Of a stretch of 64,000 nucleotides of DNA, positions 52,127-60,545 are shown in pieces. How positions within the stretch are numbered: position 1 is the first letter of the stretch; each line of letters starts with the position of its first letter. The DNA comes from Oscillospiraceae bacterium (GTDB lineage: Bacteria > Bacillota > Clostridia > Oscillospirales > Oscillospiraceae), in assembly GCA_015068305.1 (NCBI GenBank), contig SVKV01000004.1, positions 1 to 64,000 of the forward strand, in the 5' to 3' direction. The notes under the pieces were generated by a model. The model searched no databases. It had not been told where the DNA came from and saw only the letters and a list, made by a program, of their open reading frames with translations. A program made the position numbers and the translations under genes.

Positions 52127-53104
52127 ATGACTAGAATTTTGGTTACGGCGCTGGTGGGCGGTGTGCTGTCCGGTGTCATCGGCTATTTTCTGATTCCGGT
52201 CTTACGGACCATCAAGGCAGGCCAGTCCATCCGGGAGGTGGGTCCCACCTGGCATAACTACAAGGCTGGCACTCCCATGATGGGCGGACTGATGTTCATT
52301 GCGGCGGCCATTATCTGCCTGCTGTGCAACATTCCCTTTATGCAGGATTACTCCGTATTTCTGGTGCTGGCGATTTCCCTGTGCTTCGGTGCCGTGGGCT
52401 TTGTGGATGATTACTGCAAGCTGAAGAAAAAGCAGAATGAAGGCCTGACATCCATTCAGAAGCTGATGCTGCAGCTGGCTGCCTCCGCACTGTTTCTGTA
52501 CATCATGTACCGCAGCGGCAGCATGAACTGCCATTTGTACATCCCCTTTGTAAATGTGACCTTTGAGATCCACCCAATCGCCTATATTTTCTTCGCCATG
52601 TTCGTGATGGTGGGTTGCGACAATGCGGTGAATCTGACCGACGGCGTGGACGGCCTGTCCAGCTCCGTGACATTGCCCGTCATGGTGTTCTTCACTGCTG
52701 CGGCAGTGGCAAACGGCAGAATGGATCTGGCTTTGCTGCCTGCCTGCCTGCTGGGCGGCCTGATCGCCTACCTGTTCTACAACTGGCATCCTGCCAAGGT
52801 GTTCATGGGCGATACCGGCTCTCTGTTCCTGGGCGGCGTGGTCTGTGCCATGAGCTTTGCCCTGGACATGCCTCTGATTCTGATTCTGGTGGGCTTTGTG
52901 TACATCTGCGAGACGGTGTCCGTCATTTTGCAGGTGGGCTATTTCAAGCTGACCCATGGCAAGCGCCTGTTTAAGATGTCTCCCATCCACCATCATTTTG
53001 AGATGTGCGGCTGGAAGGAAGAAAAAATCGTGCTGACCTTTGCGGCGGTTTCCGCAATCATGTGCCTGATCGCCTGGTTCGGCATTCCCAAGCCTTTTTT
53101 CTAA
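52127..53104 (+). CDS. mraY: Phospho-MurNAc-pentapeptide transferase MraY
   Basis: MraY links the soluble precursor to undecaprenyl phosphate, forming lipid I at the membrane. The 325-residue protein has about ten transmembrane helices, with GTPMMGGLMF, the catalytic FVDDYCKL (Asp pair), NLTDGVDGL and HHHFEMCGW. AGGAGG-like sequence lies before the ATG. In most Firmicutes murD comes next; here ftsW follows directly after 17 bases. Confidence 0.96.
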   Translation: MTRILVTALVGGVLSGVIGYFLIPVLRTIKAGQSIREVGPTWHNYKAGTPMMGGLMFIAAAIICLLCNIPFMQDYSVFLVLAISLCFGAVGFVDDYCKLKKKQNEGLTSIQKLMLQLAASALFLYIMYRSGSMNCHLYIPFVNVTFEIHPIAYIFFAMFVMVGCDNAVNLTDGVDGLSSSVTLPVMVFFTAAAVANGRMDLALLPACLLGGLIAYLFYNWHPAKVFMGDTGSLFLGGVVCAMSFALDMPLILILVGFVYICETVSVILQVGYFKLTHGKRLFKMSPIHHHFEMCGWKEEKIVLTFAAVSAIMCLIAWFGIPKPFF

Positions 53105-53121
53105 ACTGAAAGGAGCAATTG

Positions 53122-54285
53122 ATGGCATCGAAGGCTTCTTCGCATGCCAATGAGGACCGCCGCGGTCACCGCGGTGCAACTGTGGATATTCCTTTTCTGG
53201 TTCTGGTGCTGCTGTTGCTGGCGGTGGGGCTGACGATGCTCTACTCTGCCAGCTACGCCCAGAGCGAATATGATACGGGTTACGAAATTTCCACCCGTTA
53301 CCTGCAAAAACAGGCCGTCTGTGCAGCCATCGGCCTGGCGGCAATGTGGGCTTTCAGCCGGATTCCGGCGCAGGTTTGGTATCACGCTGCCTGGCCCCTT
53401 TACGGAGTCAGTATTTTGCTGCTGCTTTCGGTGCTGCTCATCGGCGAGGAAGTCAATGGCGCAAAGCGCTGGATCAACATCGCCGGTATTCAGTTTCAGC
53501 CCTCGGAAGTGGCAAAATTCACCATGATTCTGATCTTTGCCCGGCTGACCCGGCGGTTTGGCCCGGATGCCAGGAAATTCCGCTACGGCGTCCTGGGTTT
53601 CGGCCTGGCACTGATGGGAATCCTGCTGCCGCTGGCGCTGGAAAAGCATCTGTCTGCCATTATGCTCATGGGCATGGTGGCGGTGGTGATGATGTTTGTG
53701 GCAGGGACCCATCCCAAGTGGCTTCTGGCCGGTGCCGGAGCGGCGGTGGTGTTTGTTGTCATCTATGTCAGCTTCATGGGCTATGCCGGTGACCGGATCA
53801 CCGCCTGGCTCCATCCGGATGCAGACCCCGGGGACACGGGGTATCAGATTCTGCAGTCCCTTTACGCTATCGGCTCCGGCGGCGTTTTTGGTCTGGGACT
53901 GGGCAAATCCAAGCAAAAATATCTGTATTTACCTTTTCAGTATAACGACTATATCTTTGCAATCATCTGTGAGGAGCTGGGCCTTTTCGGAGCGGTGCTG
54001 ATCATGGTCCTGTTTTCCGTGACCATCCTCCGGGGCTACTGGATTGCCCTGCGTTCTTCCGACCGGTTTTCGACGGTACTGGCCGCAGGACTTGTAACAC
54101 TCATCGCCGTCCAGACTGTCTTAAATCTGGGGGTGGTGACGAATCTTCTGCCATCGACAGGCATCGCCCTGCCGTTTTTCTCCTATGGAGGTACGGCCCT
54201 GGCGGTGAATCTGGGGGAGATGGGCATTGTTTTGAGCATTTCGCGGCAACGCGATGAGATAAAGAAACAGGAGGACATCCTATGA
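53122..54285 (+). CDS. ftsW: SEDS glycosyltransferase FtsW/SpoVE
   Basis: FtsW polymerises lipid II at the septum together with a class B PBP. The 387-residue protein has a short basic cytoplasmic start and about ten transmembrane helices. Conserved segments include GAKRWINIAGIQFQPSEVAK, EKHLSAIM, and STGIALPFFSYGGT near the end. ATG at 53122 with AAAGGAG six bases upstream is preferred over the TTG just before it. It overlaps murG by four bases. FtsW and SpoVE cannot be separated by eye. Confidence 0.94.
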   Translation: MASKASSHANEDRRGHRGATVDIPFLVLVLLLLAVGLTMLYSASYAQSEYDTGYEISTRYLQKQAVCAAIGLAAMWAFSRIPAQVWYHAAWPLYGVSILLLLSVLLIGEEVNGAKRWINIAGIQFQPSEVAKFTMILIFARLTRRFGPDARKFRYGVLGFGLALMGILLPLALEKHLSAIMLMGMVAVVMMFVAGTHPKWLLAGAGAAVVFVVIYVSFMGYAGDRITAWLHPDADPGDTGYQILQSLYAIGSGGVFGLGLGKSKQKYLYLPFQYNDYIFAIICEELGLFGAVLIMVLFSVTILRGYWIALRSSDRFSTVLAAGLVTLIAVQTVLNLGVVTNLLPSTGIALPFFSYGGTALAVNLGEMGIVLSISRQRDEIKKQEDIL

Positions 54286-55409
54286 ACGTGATTTTTACCT
54301 GCGGCGGTACCGGCGGACACATCAATCCCGCCATCGCCGTGGCCAATATACTCAAAGAAAGACAGCCCGATGTAAAGATCCTCTTCATCGGTGCCCAGGG
54401 CCATATGGAGGAGAAACTGGTTCCTGCCGCAGGCTTTGAACTGGTGACGCTACCAGGCTCGGGCCTCAGCCGGAAGCTGAATCTGGCCGGCATCAAGAAA
54501 AACGTCAATGCCATCAAGTGTGTCCTCAGTGCAGTGGGCAAATGCAAAAAGATCATCCGGGAATTCGGTGCGGATGTGATCGTGGGTACCGGCGGCTATG
54601 CCAGCTTTCCGGCACTCCTGGCAGGCTCTCAGCTGAAGGTTCCCACGGTGGTCCACGAGGCCAATGCAGTCCCCGGACTGACTACCAAGATGGCCGCCGC
54701 CGTTGCGGACCGGGTGCTGGTATGCTTTGAAGAAAGCGTCAAGTATTATAAAAATCCCGACCAGGTGGAAGTGGTGGGCATGCCGGTCCGGAAGGAATTC
54801 CTCTTCTGCGACAAGGCTGCTGCCCGGAAGGAGCTGGGCATCGATGACGGAAAGGCCGTGGTGGTTTCCGCCTTTGGCAGCCAGGGCGCCAAGGTCATGA
54901 ATGAGACCATGGCCGATATGATGCCGCTGGAAAAGGCTGATGGCTTCCCCTTCCACCATATCCATGCCACCGGTTCTTTCGGCAGGGAGTGGATGCCCCA
55001 GCGGGTGAAGGACAACGGTGTGGACTTTGAAAAGGAACCCATGCTGGACATTCGGGAGTATATTTACAATATGCCCACCGTGATGGCTGCCGCCGATGTG
55101 GTCATCGGCCGGGCAGGCAGCGCCACCTGCAATGAGATCGCCGCTGCCGGTACTCCCTGCATTCTGATCCCTTCTCCCAATGTGACCAACAACCACCAGG
55201 AGAAGAACGCCCGGGTGCTGGAAGAAGCAGGCGGCGCGGTGGTGGTCCTGGAAAAAGACTGCAATCCGGAAAAAATGTACGAACTGGTCACAGCCCTTCT
55301 GGCAGAGGAAAGCCGCCGGCAGGAGATGACCAAAGCCCTCCACAGCCTGGTGAAATCCGATTCCGCCCAGCGGATCTGTGATATCGTGGAGGAACTGGCC
55401 AAGAACTGA
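54282..55409 (+). CDS. murG: UDP-GlcNAc--MurNAc-pentapeptide-lipid GlcNAc transferase MurG
   Basis: MurG converts lipid I to lipid II at the inner membrane face. The 375-residue GT-B enzyme starts NVIFTCGGTGGHINPAIAVA, the acceptor-binding glycine loop, and has GTGGYASFPALLAGS and VIGRAGSATCNEIAAAGTPC, the donor-binding site. It overlaps ftsW by four bases. Length is normal for Firmicutes. Confidence 0.96.
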   Translation: MNVIFTCGGTGGHINPAIAVANILKERQPDVKILFIGAQGHMEEKLVPAAGFELVTLPGSGLSRKLNLAGIKKNVNAIKCVLSAVGKCKKIIREFGADVIVGTGGYASFPALLAGSQLKVPTVVHEANAVPGLTTKMAAAVADRVLVCFEESVKYYKNPDQVEVVGMPVRKEFLFCDKAAARKELGIDDGKAVVVSAFGSQGAKVMNETMADMMPLEKADGFPFHHIHATGSFGREWMPQRVKDNGVDFEKEPMLDIREYIYNMPTVMAAADVVIGRAGSATCNEIAAAGTPCILIPSPNVTNNHQEKNARVLEEAGGAVVVLEKDCNPEKMYELVTALLAEESRRQEMTKALHSLVKSDSAQRICDIVEELAKN

Positions 55410-55429
55410 TCCTTCGAAGGAGGAACCCT

Positions 55430-56707
55430 ATGAGTACCAATCAGAAGACCCGGAGTGCTTCCCAGCAGAGCCGGTCAACTGCAAAAAAGAAAAAGAAGAA
55501 AACTCTGCTCCAGCGGGTTCTGGGCGGCAGCAGCAAAACGGCTGCCCGTCCTGCTGCAAAGCAGGCAGCGCCCCGCCAGGGAAGCCGTCCGGCCGCCCAG
55601 TCCGGAGCAGCCCGGCCCAGCGCCGAGGAAATTGCCCGCCGCAGGGAGGCTGCGGCCCGGCAGGCAAAACTGCAGCAGCAGGCAGCTTCCGAACAGCTGA
55701 ATGCAGCGGCCCAGTCTCTGCCGGAGGAGGTGTTCAACACCACCCAGCAGACCCGCAAGGAGCGCACCCCCGAAGAGAAGAAGCGCATTGCCATGCGCAA
55801 AAAGTCTGCCAAGCGCAGCAAGGAACGGGAAAAGGAAGCAAAGAAGGCTGCCAACCGGCCCACCGTTACCTACACCCAGCCCAGCCCCTTCAACCTCAAC
55901 AAGCTGCTGCTGCAGCTGACTGTGGTGATCGCGGTGGTTCTGGCAGTGGTCATCGGTCTTTCCGTGTTTTTCAAGGTCGACCGGGTCGTGGTATACGGCA
56001 ACAAGGCTTACAGCGCCTGGACCGTTCAGGAGGCCTCCGGCATTGAAGGCGGCGAAAATCTGCTTTCTTTCGGCAGAACCCGGGCCTGCGGTAAGATTAT
56101 TACGGCCCTTCCTTATGTAAAAAATGTGCGGATCGGTATAAATCTGCCGGACACGGTCAATATTTACATAGAGGAATTTGATGTCTCCTATGCGGTGGAG
56201 TCCACAGACGGCATCTGGTGGCTGATGACATCCAACGGCAAGATCACCGAGCAGATCGATAAATTTGCGGCCGGCAGCTACACCAAGATCACCGGCATCC
56301 AGCTGGACAATCCTTCCGTTGGCAGCCAGGCAAAGGCAAAGGAGAATCTGGTCCAGGAGGATGTGCCTGCAGAAACCGGAGATCCTCTTGCCGGCACCGA
56401 AGCAACCGCTCCGGTGATTACGGTGACGGCCAATGACCGGCTCCAGGCAGCACTGCTGATTCTGGAATCTCTGGAGCTTAACGACATCGTCGGTGAGGTT
56501 TCCAGCGTGAATGTGACGAGTCTGTTCAATCTGGAACTGATGTACGGCCAGCGCTACCAGGTGAAGCTGGGCGATACCTCCCAGATGGATTACAAGATCT
56601 CTATGATGAAGAAGTCGGTTGCTCAGCTGAACGACTACCAGACCGGTATTCTAGATGTCAGCTTCACCACCTGGCCCGATGAGCCCTTCTACACGCCTTT
56701 GGCATGA
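55430..56707 (+). CDS. ftsQ: FtsQ/DivIB-like cell division protein
   Basis: The 425-residue protein has an unusually long cytoplasmic region (1-158) that is rich in Lys, Ala and Gln and probably disordered. One transmembrane helix follows (about 159-181), then an external POTRA domain (DRVVVYGNKAYSAWTVQEAS) and an FtsQ-type beta domain. FtsQ/DivIB anchors the divisome FtsL-DivIC complex. Poly-Lys near residues 19-25 and a long Ala/Gln stretch stand out. GGAGGAA precedes the ATG. Confidence 0.9.
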   Translation: MSTNQKTRSASQQSRSTAKKKKKKTLLQRVLGGSSKTAARPAAKQAAPRQGSRPAAQSGAARPSAEEIARRREAAARQAKLQQQAASEQLNAAAQSLPEEVFNTTQQTRKERTPEEKKRIAMRKKSAKRSKEREKEAKKAANRPTVTYTQPSPFNLNKLLLQLTVVIAVVLAVVIGLSVFFKVDRVVVYGNKAYSAWTVQEASGIEGGENLLSFGRTRACGKIITALPYVKNVRIGINLPDTVNIYIEEFDVSYAVESTDGIWWLMTSNGKITEQIDKFAAGSYTKITGIQLDNPSVGSQAKAKENLVQEDVPAETGDPLAGTEATAPVITVTANDRLQAALLILESLELNDIVGEVSSVNVTSLFNLELMYGQRYQVKLGDTSQMDYKISMMKKSVAQLNDYQTGILDVSFTTWPDEPFYTPLA

Positions 56708-56754
56708 TTCAGACAGAAAAATGTAAAATTAAAAGGTATTTTCAAGAATTTGTA

Positions 56755-56783
56755 TTGACCAATTGGAAATTTCGGGATAGAAT
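56755..56783 (+). promoter_or_regulatory. Internal promoter for ftsZ
   Basis: TTGACC (56755-56760) and TAGAAT (56778-56783) with a 17-base spacer, in the 150-base gap between ftsQ and ftsZ. It would give ftsZ extra expression independent of mraZ. Confidence 0.75.
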
Positions 56784-56857
56784 ATATGGGTAAAAATAAA
56801 CGCAAACGTAATGCAGAAGCAATTTCTGCTGAAAAACGATACATAGGAGGAGAGATT

Positions 56858-57940
56858 ATGTCCGAATCTTTGCAGGAGCGCGTCGTCAAAATTAAAGTCA
56901 TTGGTGTCGGCGGCGCCGGCAACAATGTTATTAACCGTATGATTGCTTCCGGTTTGGAAGGTGTGGACTTTGTGGTTGTCAACACCGACAAGCAGGATCT
57001 GAATAAGTCCAAGTGCCCCAACAAGATCCAGATTGGCGAAAAGCTGACTGGTGGTATGGGTGCAGGTTCCAAGCCCGACATCGGCAAAAAGTCCGCTGAG
57101 GAGTCCCGTGCAGCCATTGCCAAGGTCCTGGAGAACACCGATATGGTGTTCATCACCGCTGGTATGGGCGGCGGCACCGGCACCGGCGCAGCACCCATCG
57201 TGGCAGACCTGGCTCACGAGGCCGGCATTCTGACCGTTGGTGTTGTCACCAAGCCCTTCAAGTTTGAGGGTGCAAACCGTATGCGTCAGGCAGAGGCCGG
57301 TATCGCTGAGCTCAGCGGCAAGGTCGATTCCCTGATCATCATCCCCAACGACCGTCTGAAGTACGTCACCGATCAGAAGATCACCTTCGCCAATGCATTC
57401 GGCATTGCTGACGATGTGCTGAAGCAGGCTGTTGCTTCCATCTCTGAGCTGGTTGGCTTCTCCAACAACGTCATCATCAACCTGGACTTTGCCGACGTTT
57501 CCGCTGTCATGAAGGATGCCGGCCGGGCTCACATGGGCGTCGGTACCGCAGCAGGCCGCGAAAAGGCGGAGCAGGCCGCTCAGATGGCTATCGCAAGCCC
57601 CCTGCTGGAGACCGCCATCAACGGCGCTACCGGCGTTCTGGTCAATGTGACCGGTTCTTCCGAGATGACTCTGGACGACGTGGAGACCGCTGCCGGCATC
57701 GTGCAGGAAGCTGCAAATCCCGATGCCAACATCATCTTCGGTGCCACTGTGTCCGAGGACTTCCAGGACGAGATGCGCGTGACCGTTATTGCCACCGGCT
57801 TCGACCAGGCAAATTTCGGCTTCAGCGCCAAGAAGGCTCCCGAGGCCAAGAAGGCTGAGGAAGAGGTTGTCATGAAGCCTGTTGAGGCTCCCGCTGACAT
57901 CGGTGAGATTGACGAGATCTTCAAGATCTTCAGCCGCTAA
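56858..57940 (+). CDS. ftsZ: Cell division GTPase FtsZ
   Basis: FtsZ polymerises into the division ring. The 360-residue protein begins the GTPase domain with KVIGVGGAGNNVINRM, has the tubulin signature GGGTGTGAAP, and NLDFADVSAVM for the T7 loop. The C-terminal tail is short and ends IDEIFKIFSR instead of the common IP-x-FLR-type peptide, which in other bacteria contacts FtsA. ATG at 56858 follows AGGAGGAG; an in-frame ATG at 56786 lacks a site. ftsA is not next to it. Codon use is highly biased, suggesting strong expression. Confidence 0.97.
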   Translation: MSESLQERVVKIKVIGVGGAGNNVINRMIASGLEGVDFVVVNTDKQDLNKSKCPNKIQIGEKLTGGMGAGSKPDIGKKSAEESRAAIAKVLENTDMVFITAGMGGGTGTGAAPIVADLAHEAGILTVGVVTKPFKFEGANRMRQAEAGIAELSGKVDSLIIIPNDRLKYVTDQKITFANAFGIADDVLKQAVASISELVGFSNNVIINLDFADVSAVMKDAGRAHMGVGTAAGREKAEQAAQMAIASPLLETAINGATGVLVNVTGSSEMTLDDVETAAGIVQEAANPDANIIFGATVSEDFQDEMRVTVIATGFDQANFGFSAKKAPEAKKAEEEVVMKPVEAPADIGEIDEIFKIFSR

Positions 57941-57952
57941 TCGAAATAACGT

Positions 57953-57979
57953 CAACCCGGCCCGTCACGGGCCGGGTTG
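57953..57979 (+). terminator. Terminator after ftsZ
   Basis: CAACCCGGCCCG and CGGGCCGGGTTG pair around three bases, followed by GTTCTTT, so the T run is imperfect. Confidence 0.75.
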
Positions 57980-57999
57980 GTTCTTTGTGAGGATACGGA

Positions 58000-58749
58000 A
58001 TGGACGCTTATCATGCCCTGGCGGCCAGTTATGACCGGCTGACCAATGACGTGGACTATGAGGCCACGGTGAAATTTTATATGCAGATTCTGGAGCAGGA
58101 GGGGTACAAACCCAGGACTGTTGCGGATCTGGCCTGCGGCACCGGCTCCGTTACGGCCATTCTGGCAAAGATGGGCTACCCGGTGCTGGGCGTAGATATG
58201 TCCGAGGAAATGCTGACAGAAGCTGCCATGAAGACCATGGACTTGGATCCCATGCCCCGGTTCGTCTGTCAGAAGCTCCAGGAATTGAGACTTCCCAGAG
58301 CCGTGGACATGGCTGTGTGCGCCCTGGACAGTCTGGACTATATCACAAACCCCGACGACTGCGCCGAGGCCATCCGGCGCATCTACAAGGCCCTGAATCC
58401 CGGCGGCATCTTCATCTTCGATGTGAACACCCCGGAAAAACTCCGGGCCATGGACGGCCAGGTGTTCCTGGATGAAGACGACGATGTATACTGCGTCTGG
58501 CGGGGCGAATTCGACGAGAAAGAAAATATCTGCACCTACTGGATGGATCTGTTCCAGCGGCAGGGGAATACCTGGAACCGCAGCTATGAGGAGCACCGGG
58601 AGTATGCCTATTCCGAGGCGCAGCTCCGGAGCTATCTGAAGAATGCAGGTTTTACACATATTGAAGTTTACGCAGACCGCAGCTTTGAAGCCCCCCGGGA
58701 AGGGGAGCAGCGGATCTATTTCAAGGCAAGAAAGGGACGAATCAAATGA
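58000..58749 (+). CDS. Class I SAM-dependent methyltransferase
   Basis: The 249-residue protein has the Rossmann SAM fold: motif I VADLACGTGSVTAIL (near residue 41), GVDMSEEML for the acidic loop, and LDSLDYITNP for motif IV. It resembles Methyltransf_25-type enzymes that often precede hslO in Clostridia (recollection); the substrate is unknown. Its stop overlaps the hslO start by four bases, so the two are co-translated. Confidence 0.85.
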   Translation: MDAYHALAASYDRLTNDVDYEATVKFYMQILEQEGYKPRTVADLACGTGSVTAILAKMGYPVLGVDMSEEMLTEAAMKTMDLDPMPRFVCQKLQELRLPRAVDMAVCALDSLDYITNPDDCAEAIRRIYKALNPGGIFIFDVNTPEKLRAMDGQVFLDEDDDVYCVWRGEFDEKENICTYWMDLFQRQGNTWNRSYEEHREYAYSEAQLRSYLKNAGFTHIEVYADRSFEAPREGEQRIYFKARKGRIK

Positions 58750-59624
58750 ATGACTACTTAGTTCGCGGTATGAGCATGGACGGCTTCGTGAAGGTCGTGG
58801 CCATCCGCTCCACCGAGATTGTACGCCGGGGCGCCCAGATTCAGGGAACAACCCCCAATGCCACAGCGGCCTTCGGACGGGCTCTGACGGCAGCTTCCAT
58901 GATGGGAAATATGCAGAAGGTGGAAAACGGTTCCATGACCATGCAGATCAAGGGCGGCGGCCCCATCGGCTCCATCACCTGCGTTTCCGATGCGGTGGGC
59001 AATGTCCGGGGCTATGTTGTGGAGCCTAAGGTGCCTCTGGTGGAAAAATTCCCCGGCAAGCTGGACGTGGGCGCAACAGTCGGCACCGACGGCACCCTGA
59101 CCATTATCCGGGACCTGCAGATGAAGGAACCCTATATCGGCTCCGTGGAGTTGGTGTCCGGTGAGATCGGCGATGATGTGACGGCCTATTTCGCCCAGAG
59201 CGAGCAGACCCCCACAGCCTGCGCACTGGGTGTGCTGGTGGATACGGACTGCAGTGTGAAGGTTGCTGGCGGCTATCTGATCCAGCTGCTGCCCGGTGCC
59301 CCCGATGAAACCATCGATGCAGTGGAGGCCGGCATCAAGCGGGCCGGTGCCGTGACCAAAATGCTGGACGCTGGCATGACCCCGGAGGATATTCTGGGCC
59401 AGGTCTGCGGTGAACTGGGTGTTGTGTTCATGGAAACTACCGAGGTGTCCTATAAGTGCTACTGTTCCCGGGAGCGGGTGGAGGCAGCGCTGATCAGCCT
59501 GGGCAAAAAGGAGTTGGCAGAGATCGCTGCCGAGGGAAAAACCTTCCCGGTGGAATGTCAGTTCTGCGATACGGTTTATGAGTTCACGCCCGACGACATT
59601 CGGAAACTGATCGAAAATAGTTAA
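58746..59624 (+). CDS. hslO: Redox-regulated chaperone Hsp33
   Basis: Hsp33 is switched on by oxidation and prevents protein aggregation. The 292-residue protein has the family N-terminal fold (YLVRGMSMDGFVKVVAIRST) and the C-terminal zinc/redox switch with Cys-x-Cys (CYC) and Cys-x2-Cys (CQFC) near residues 239 and 272. All four cysteines are present, so the switch should work. It is the last gene before the tRNA operon. Its role in oxidative stress fits an anaerobe that also encodes a desulfoferrodoxin-like protein. Confidence 0.95.
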   Translation: MNDYLVRGMSMDGFVKVVAIRSTEIVRRGAQIQGTTPNATAAFGRALTAASMMGNMQKVENGSMTMQIKGGGPIGSITCVSDAVGNVRGYVVEPKVPLVEKFPGKLDVGATVGTDGTLTIIRDLQMKEPYIGSVELVSGEIGDDVTAYFAQSEQTPTACALGVLVDTDCSVKVAGGYLIQLLPGAPDETIDAVEAGIKRAGAVTKMLDAGMTPEDILGQVCGELGVVFMETTEVSYKCYCSRERVEAALISLGKKELAEIAAEGKTFPVECQFCDTVYEFTPDDIRKLIENS

Positions 59625-59700
59625 GAAATAACAGAAAAATGGTGGGAAACCTGGTGAATTATCCAAAAGAAAGTTTTTTGGAAAAAATCGAAAAAACTGC

Positions 59701-59729
59701 TTGACAAAATGGGGTCTCCTGTGTATAAT
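59701..59729 (+). promoter_or_regulatory. Promoter of the five-tRNA operon
   Basis: TTGACA (59701-59706) and TATAAT (59724-59729) with a 17-base spacer, an ideal promoter. Confidence 0.92.
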
Positions 59730-59766
59730 AATCTACGTCGCTGAGGCAAACAGCCAACGCGAACAC

Positions 59767-59842
59767 GGGAGCATAGCTCAGCTGGGAGAGCATCTGCCTT
59801 ACAAGCAGGAGGTCACAGGTTCGAGCCCTGTTGTTCCCACCA
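59767..59842 (+). tRNA. tRNA-Val(TAC)
   Basis: Acceptor strand GGGAGCA pairs with TGTTCCC. Loop CTTACAA gives anticodon TAC (Val). CCA is encoded at 59840-59842. Confidence 0.95.
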
Positions 59843-59849
59843 TCAATTT

Positions 59850-59926
59850 GGCCCTGTGGTGCAGTCGGTTAGCACGCCAGCCTGTCACGCTGGAGGTCGA
59901 CGGTTCGAGTCCGTTCGGGGTCGCCA
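59850..59926 (+). tRNA. tRNA-Asp(GTC)
   Basis: Acceptor strand GGCCCTG pairs with CGGGGTC. Loop CTGTCAC gives anticodon GTC (Asp). CCA is encoded at 59924-59926. Confidence 0.95.
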
Positions 59927-59947
59927 TAAAGTCGCAAATTTGCGCAC

Positions 59948-59969
59948 ATGAGGAAGGTTCCTTCCTCAT
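59948..59969 (+). repeat. Perfect inverted repeat between tRNA-Asp and tRNA-Phe
   Basis: ATGAGGAAGG and CCTTCCTCAT pair around TT. There is no T run, so it is more likely an RNA-processing or spacing hairpin in the tRNA precursor than a terminator. Confidence 0.7.
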
Positions 59970-59971
59970 AT

Positions 59972-60047
<76 letters not shown>

Positions 60048-60052
60048 AATTT

Positions 60053-60128
60053 GCGGGTGTAGCTCATCCGGTAGAGCGCCACCTTGCCAAGGTGGAGGTA
60101 GCGAGTTCGAGCCTCGTCACCCGCTCCA
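60053..60128 (+). tRNA. tRNA-Gly(GCC)
   Basis: Acceptor strand GCGGGTG pairs with CACCCGC. Loop TTGCCAA gives anticodon GCC (Gly). CCA is encoded at 60126-60128. A hairpin (TCAGGAACG/CGTTCCTGA, 60134-60160) lies before the next tRNA. Confidence 0.95.
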
Positions 60129-60168
60129 AATAATCAGGAACGTATCCACGCGTTCCTGATTTCCATAT

Positions 60169-60243
60169 GGTACCGTAGCCAAGTGGTAAGGCCCCGGTCT
60201 GCAAAACCGTTATTCGCCAGTTCAAATCTGGCCGGTACCTCCA
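60169..60243 (+). tRNA. tRNA-Cys(GCA)
   Basis: Acceptor strand GGTACCG pairs with CGGTACC. Loop CTGCAAA gives anticodon GCA (Cys). CCA is encoded at 60241-60243. It is the last tRNA of the operon. Confidence 0.95.
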
Positions 60244-60246
60244 AAA

Positions 60247-60275
60247 GAAAAGCACACCAATCGGTGTGCTTTTTC
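60247..60275 (+). terminator. Terminator of the tRNA operon
   Basis: AAAAGCACACC pairs with GGTGTGCTTTT around AAT-C, with T-rich sequence following. Confidence 0.9.
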
Positions 60276-60288
60276 TTTTTGAAGAAAC

Positions 60289-60414
60289 GGTACCAACAGA
60301 TTTGAAGATCTAAATATAACTATCCTGTGGACAGTTGCCGCCGACGGCTTGACGGAGGCGAACAAAATTTTCCTTTCCAGCGGAAAGAAAATGCAGACAA
60401 ATCTGACCGGTACC
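60289..60414 (+). other. tRNA-Cys-like structured element of unknown function
   Basis: The element starts GGTACC, like the adjacent tRNA-Cys. It ends with a 17-base copy of that tRNA's 3' region (60398-60414), differing at one position from 60223-60239. The two ends pair: GGTACC with GGTACC, and AGATTTG with CAAATCT. Inside, GTTGCC/GGCGAAC-type and CTTTCC/GGAAAG hairpins can form. It is 126 nt, longer than a tRNA, has no anticodon arm I can place and no CCA. It may be a tRNA relic interrupted by other sequence, a trace of site-specific integration, or a small RNA. The rest of the gap to 60544 holds only a terminator. Confidence 0.45.
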
Positions 60415-60512
60415 AGTACTGACAAACGGTATTTAAGGTGTGCACCAATGACAGTAACCGACATTCTTCTGACGAAGGATGTTTATATATGATAATAAAA
60501 CCTTATACGAAA

Positions 60513-60545
60513 AGGCATCGGATTGTAAATCCGATGCCTGATTTT
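60513..60545. terminator. Terminator of the EamA gene
   Basis: AGGCATCGGATT pairs with AATCCGATGCCT around GTA, with T-rich sequence on both sides. Confidence 0.88.
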
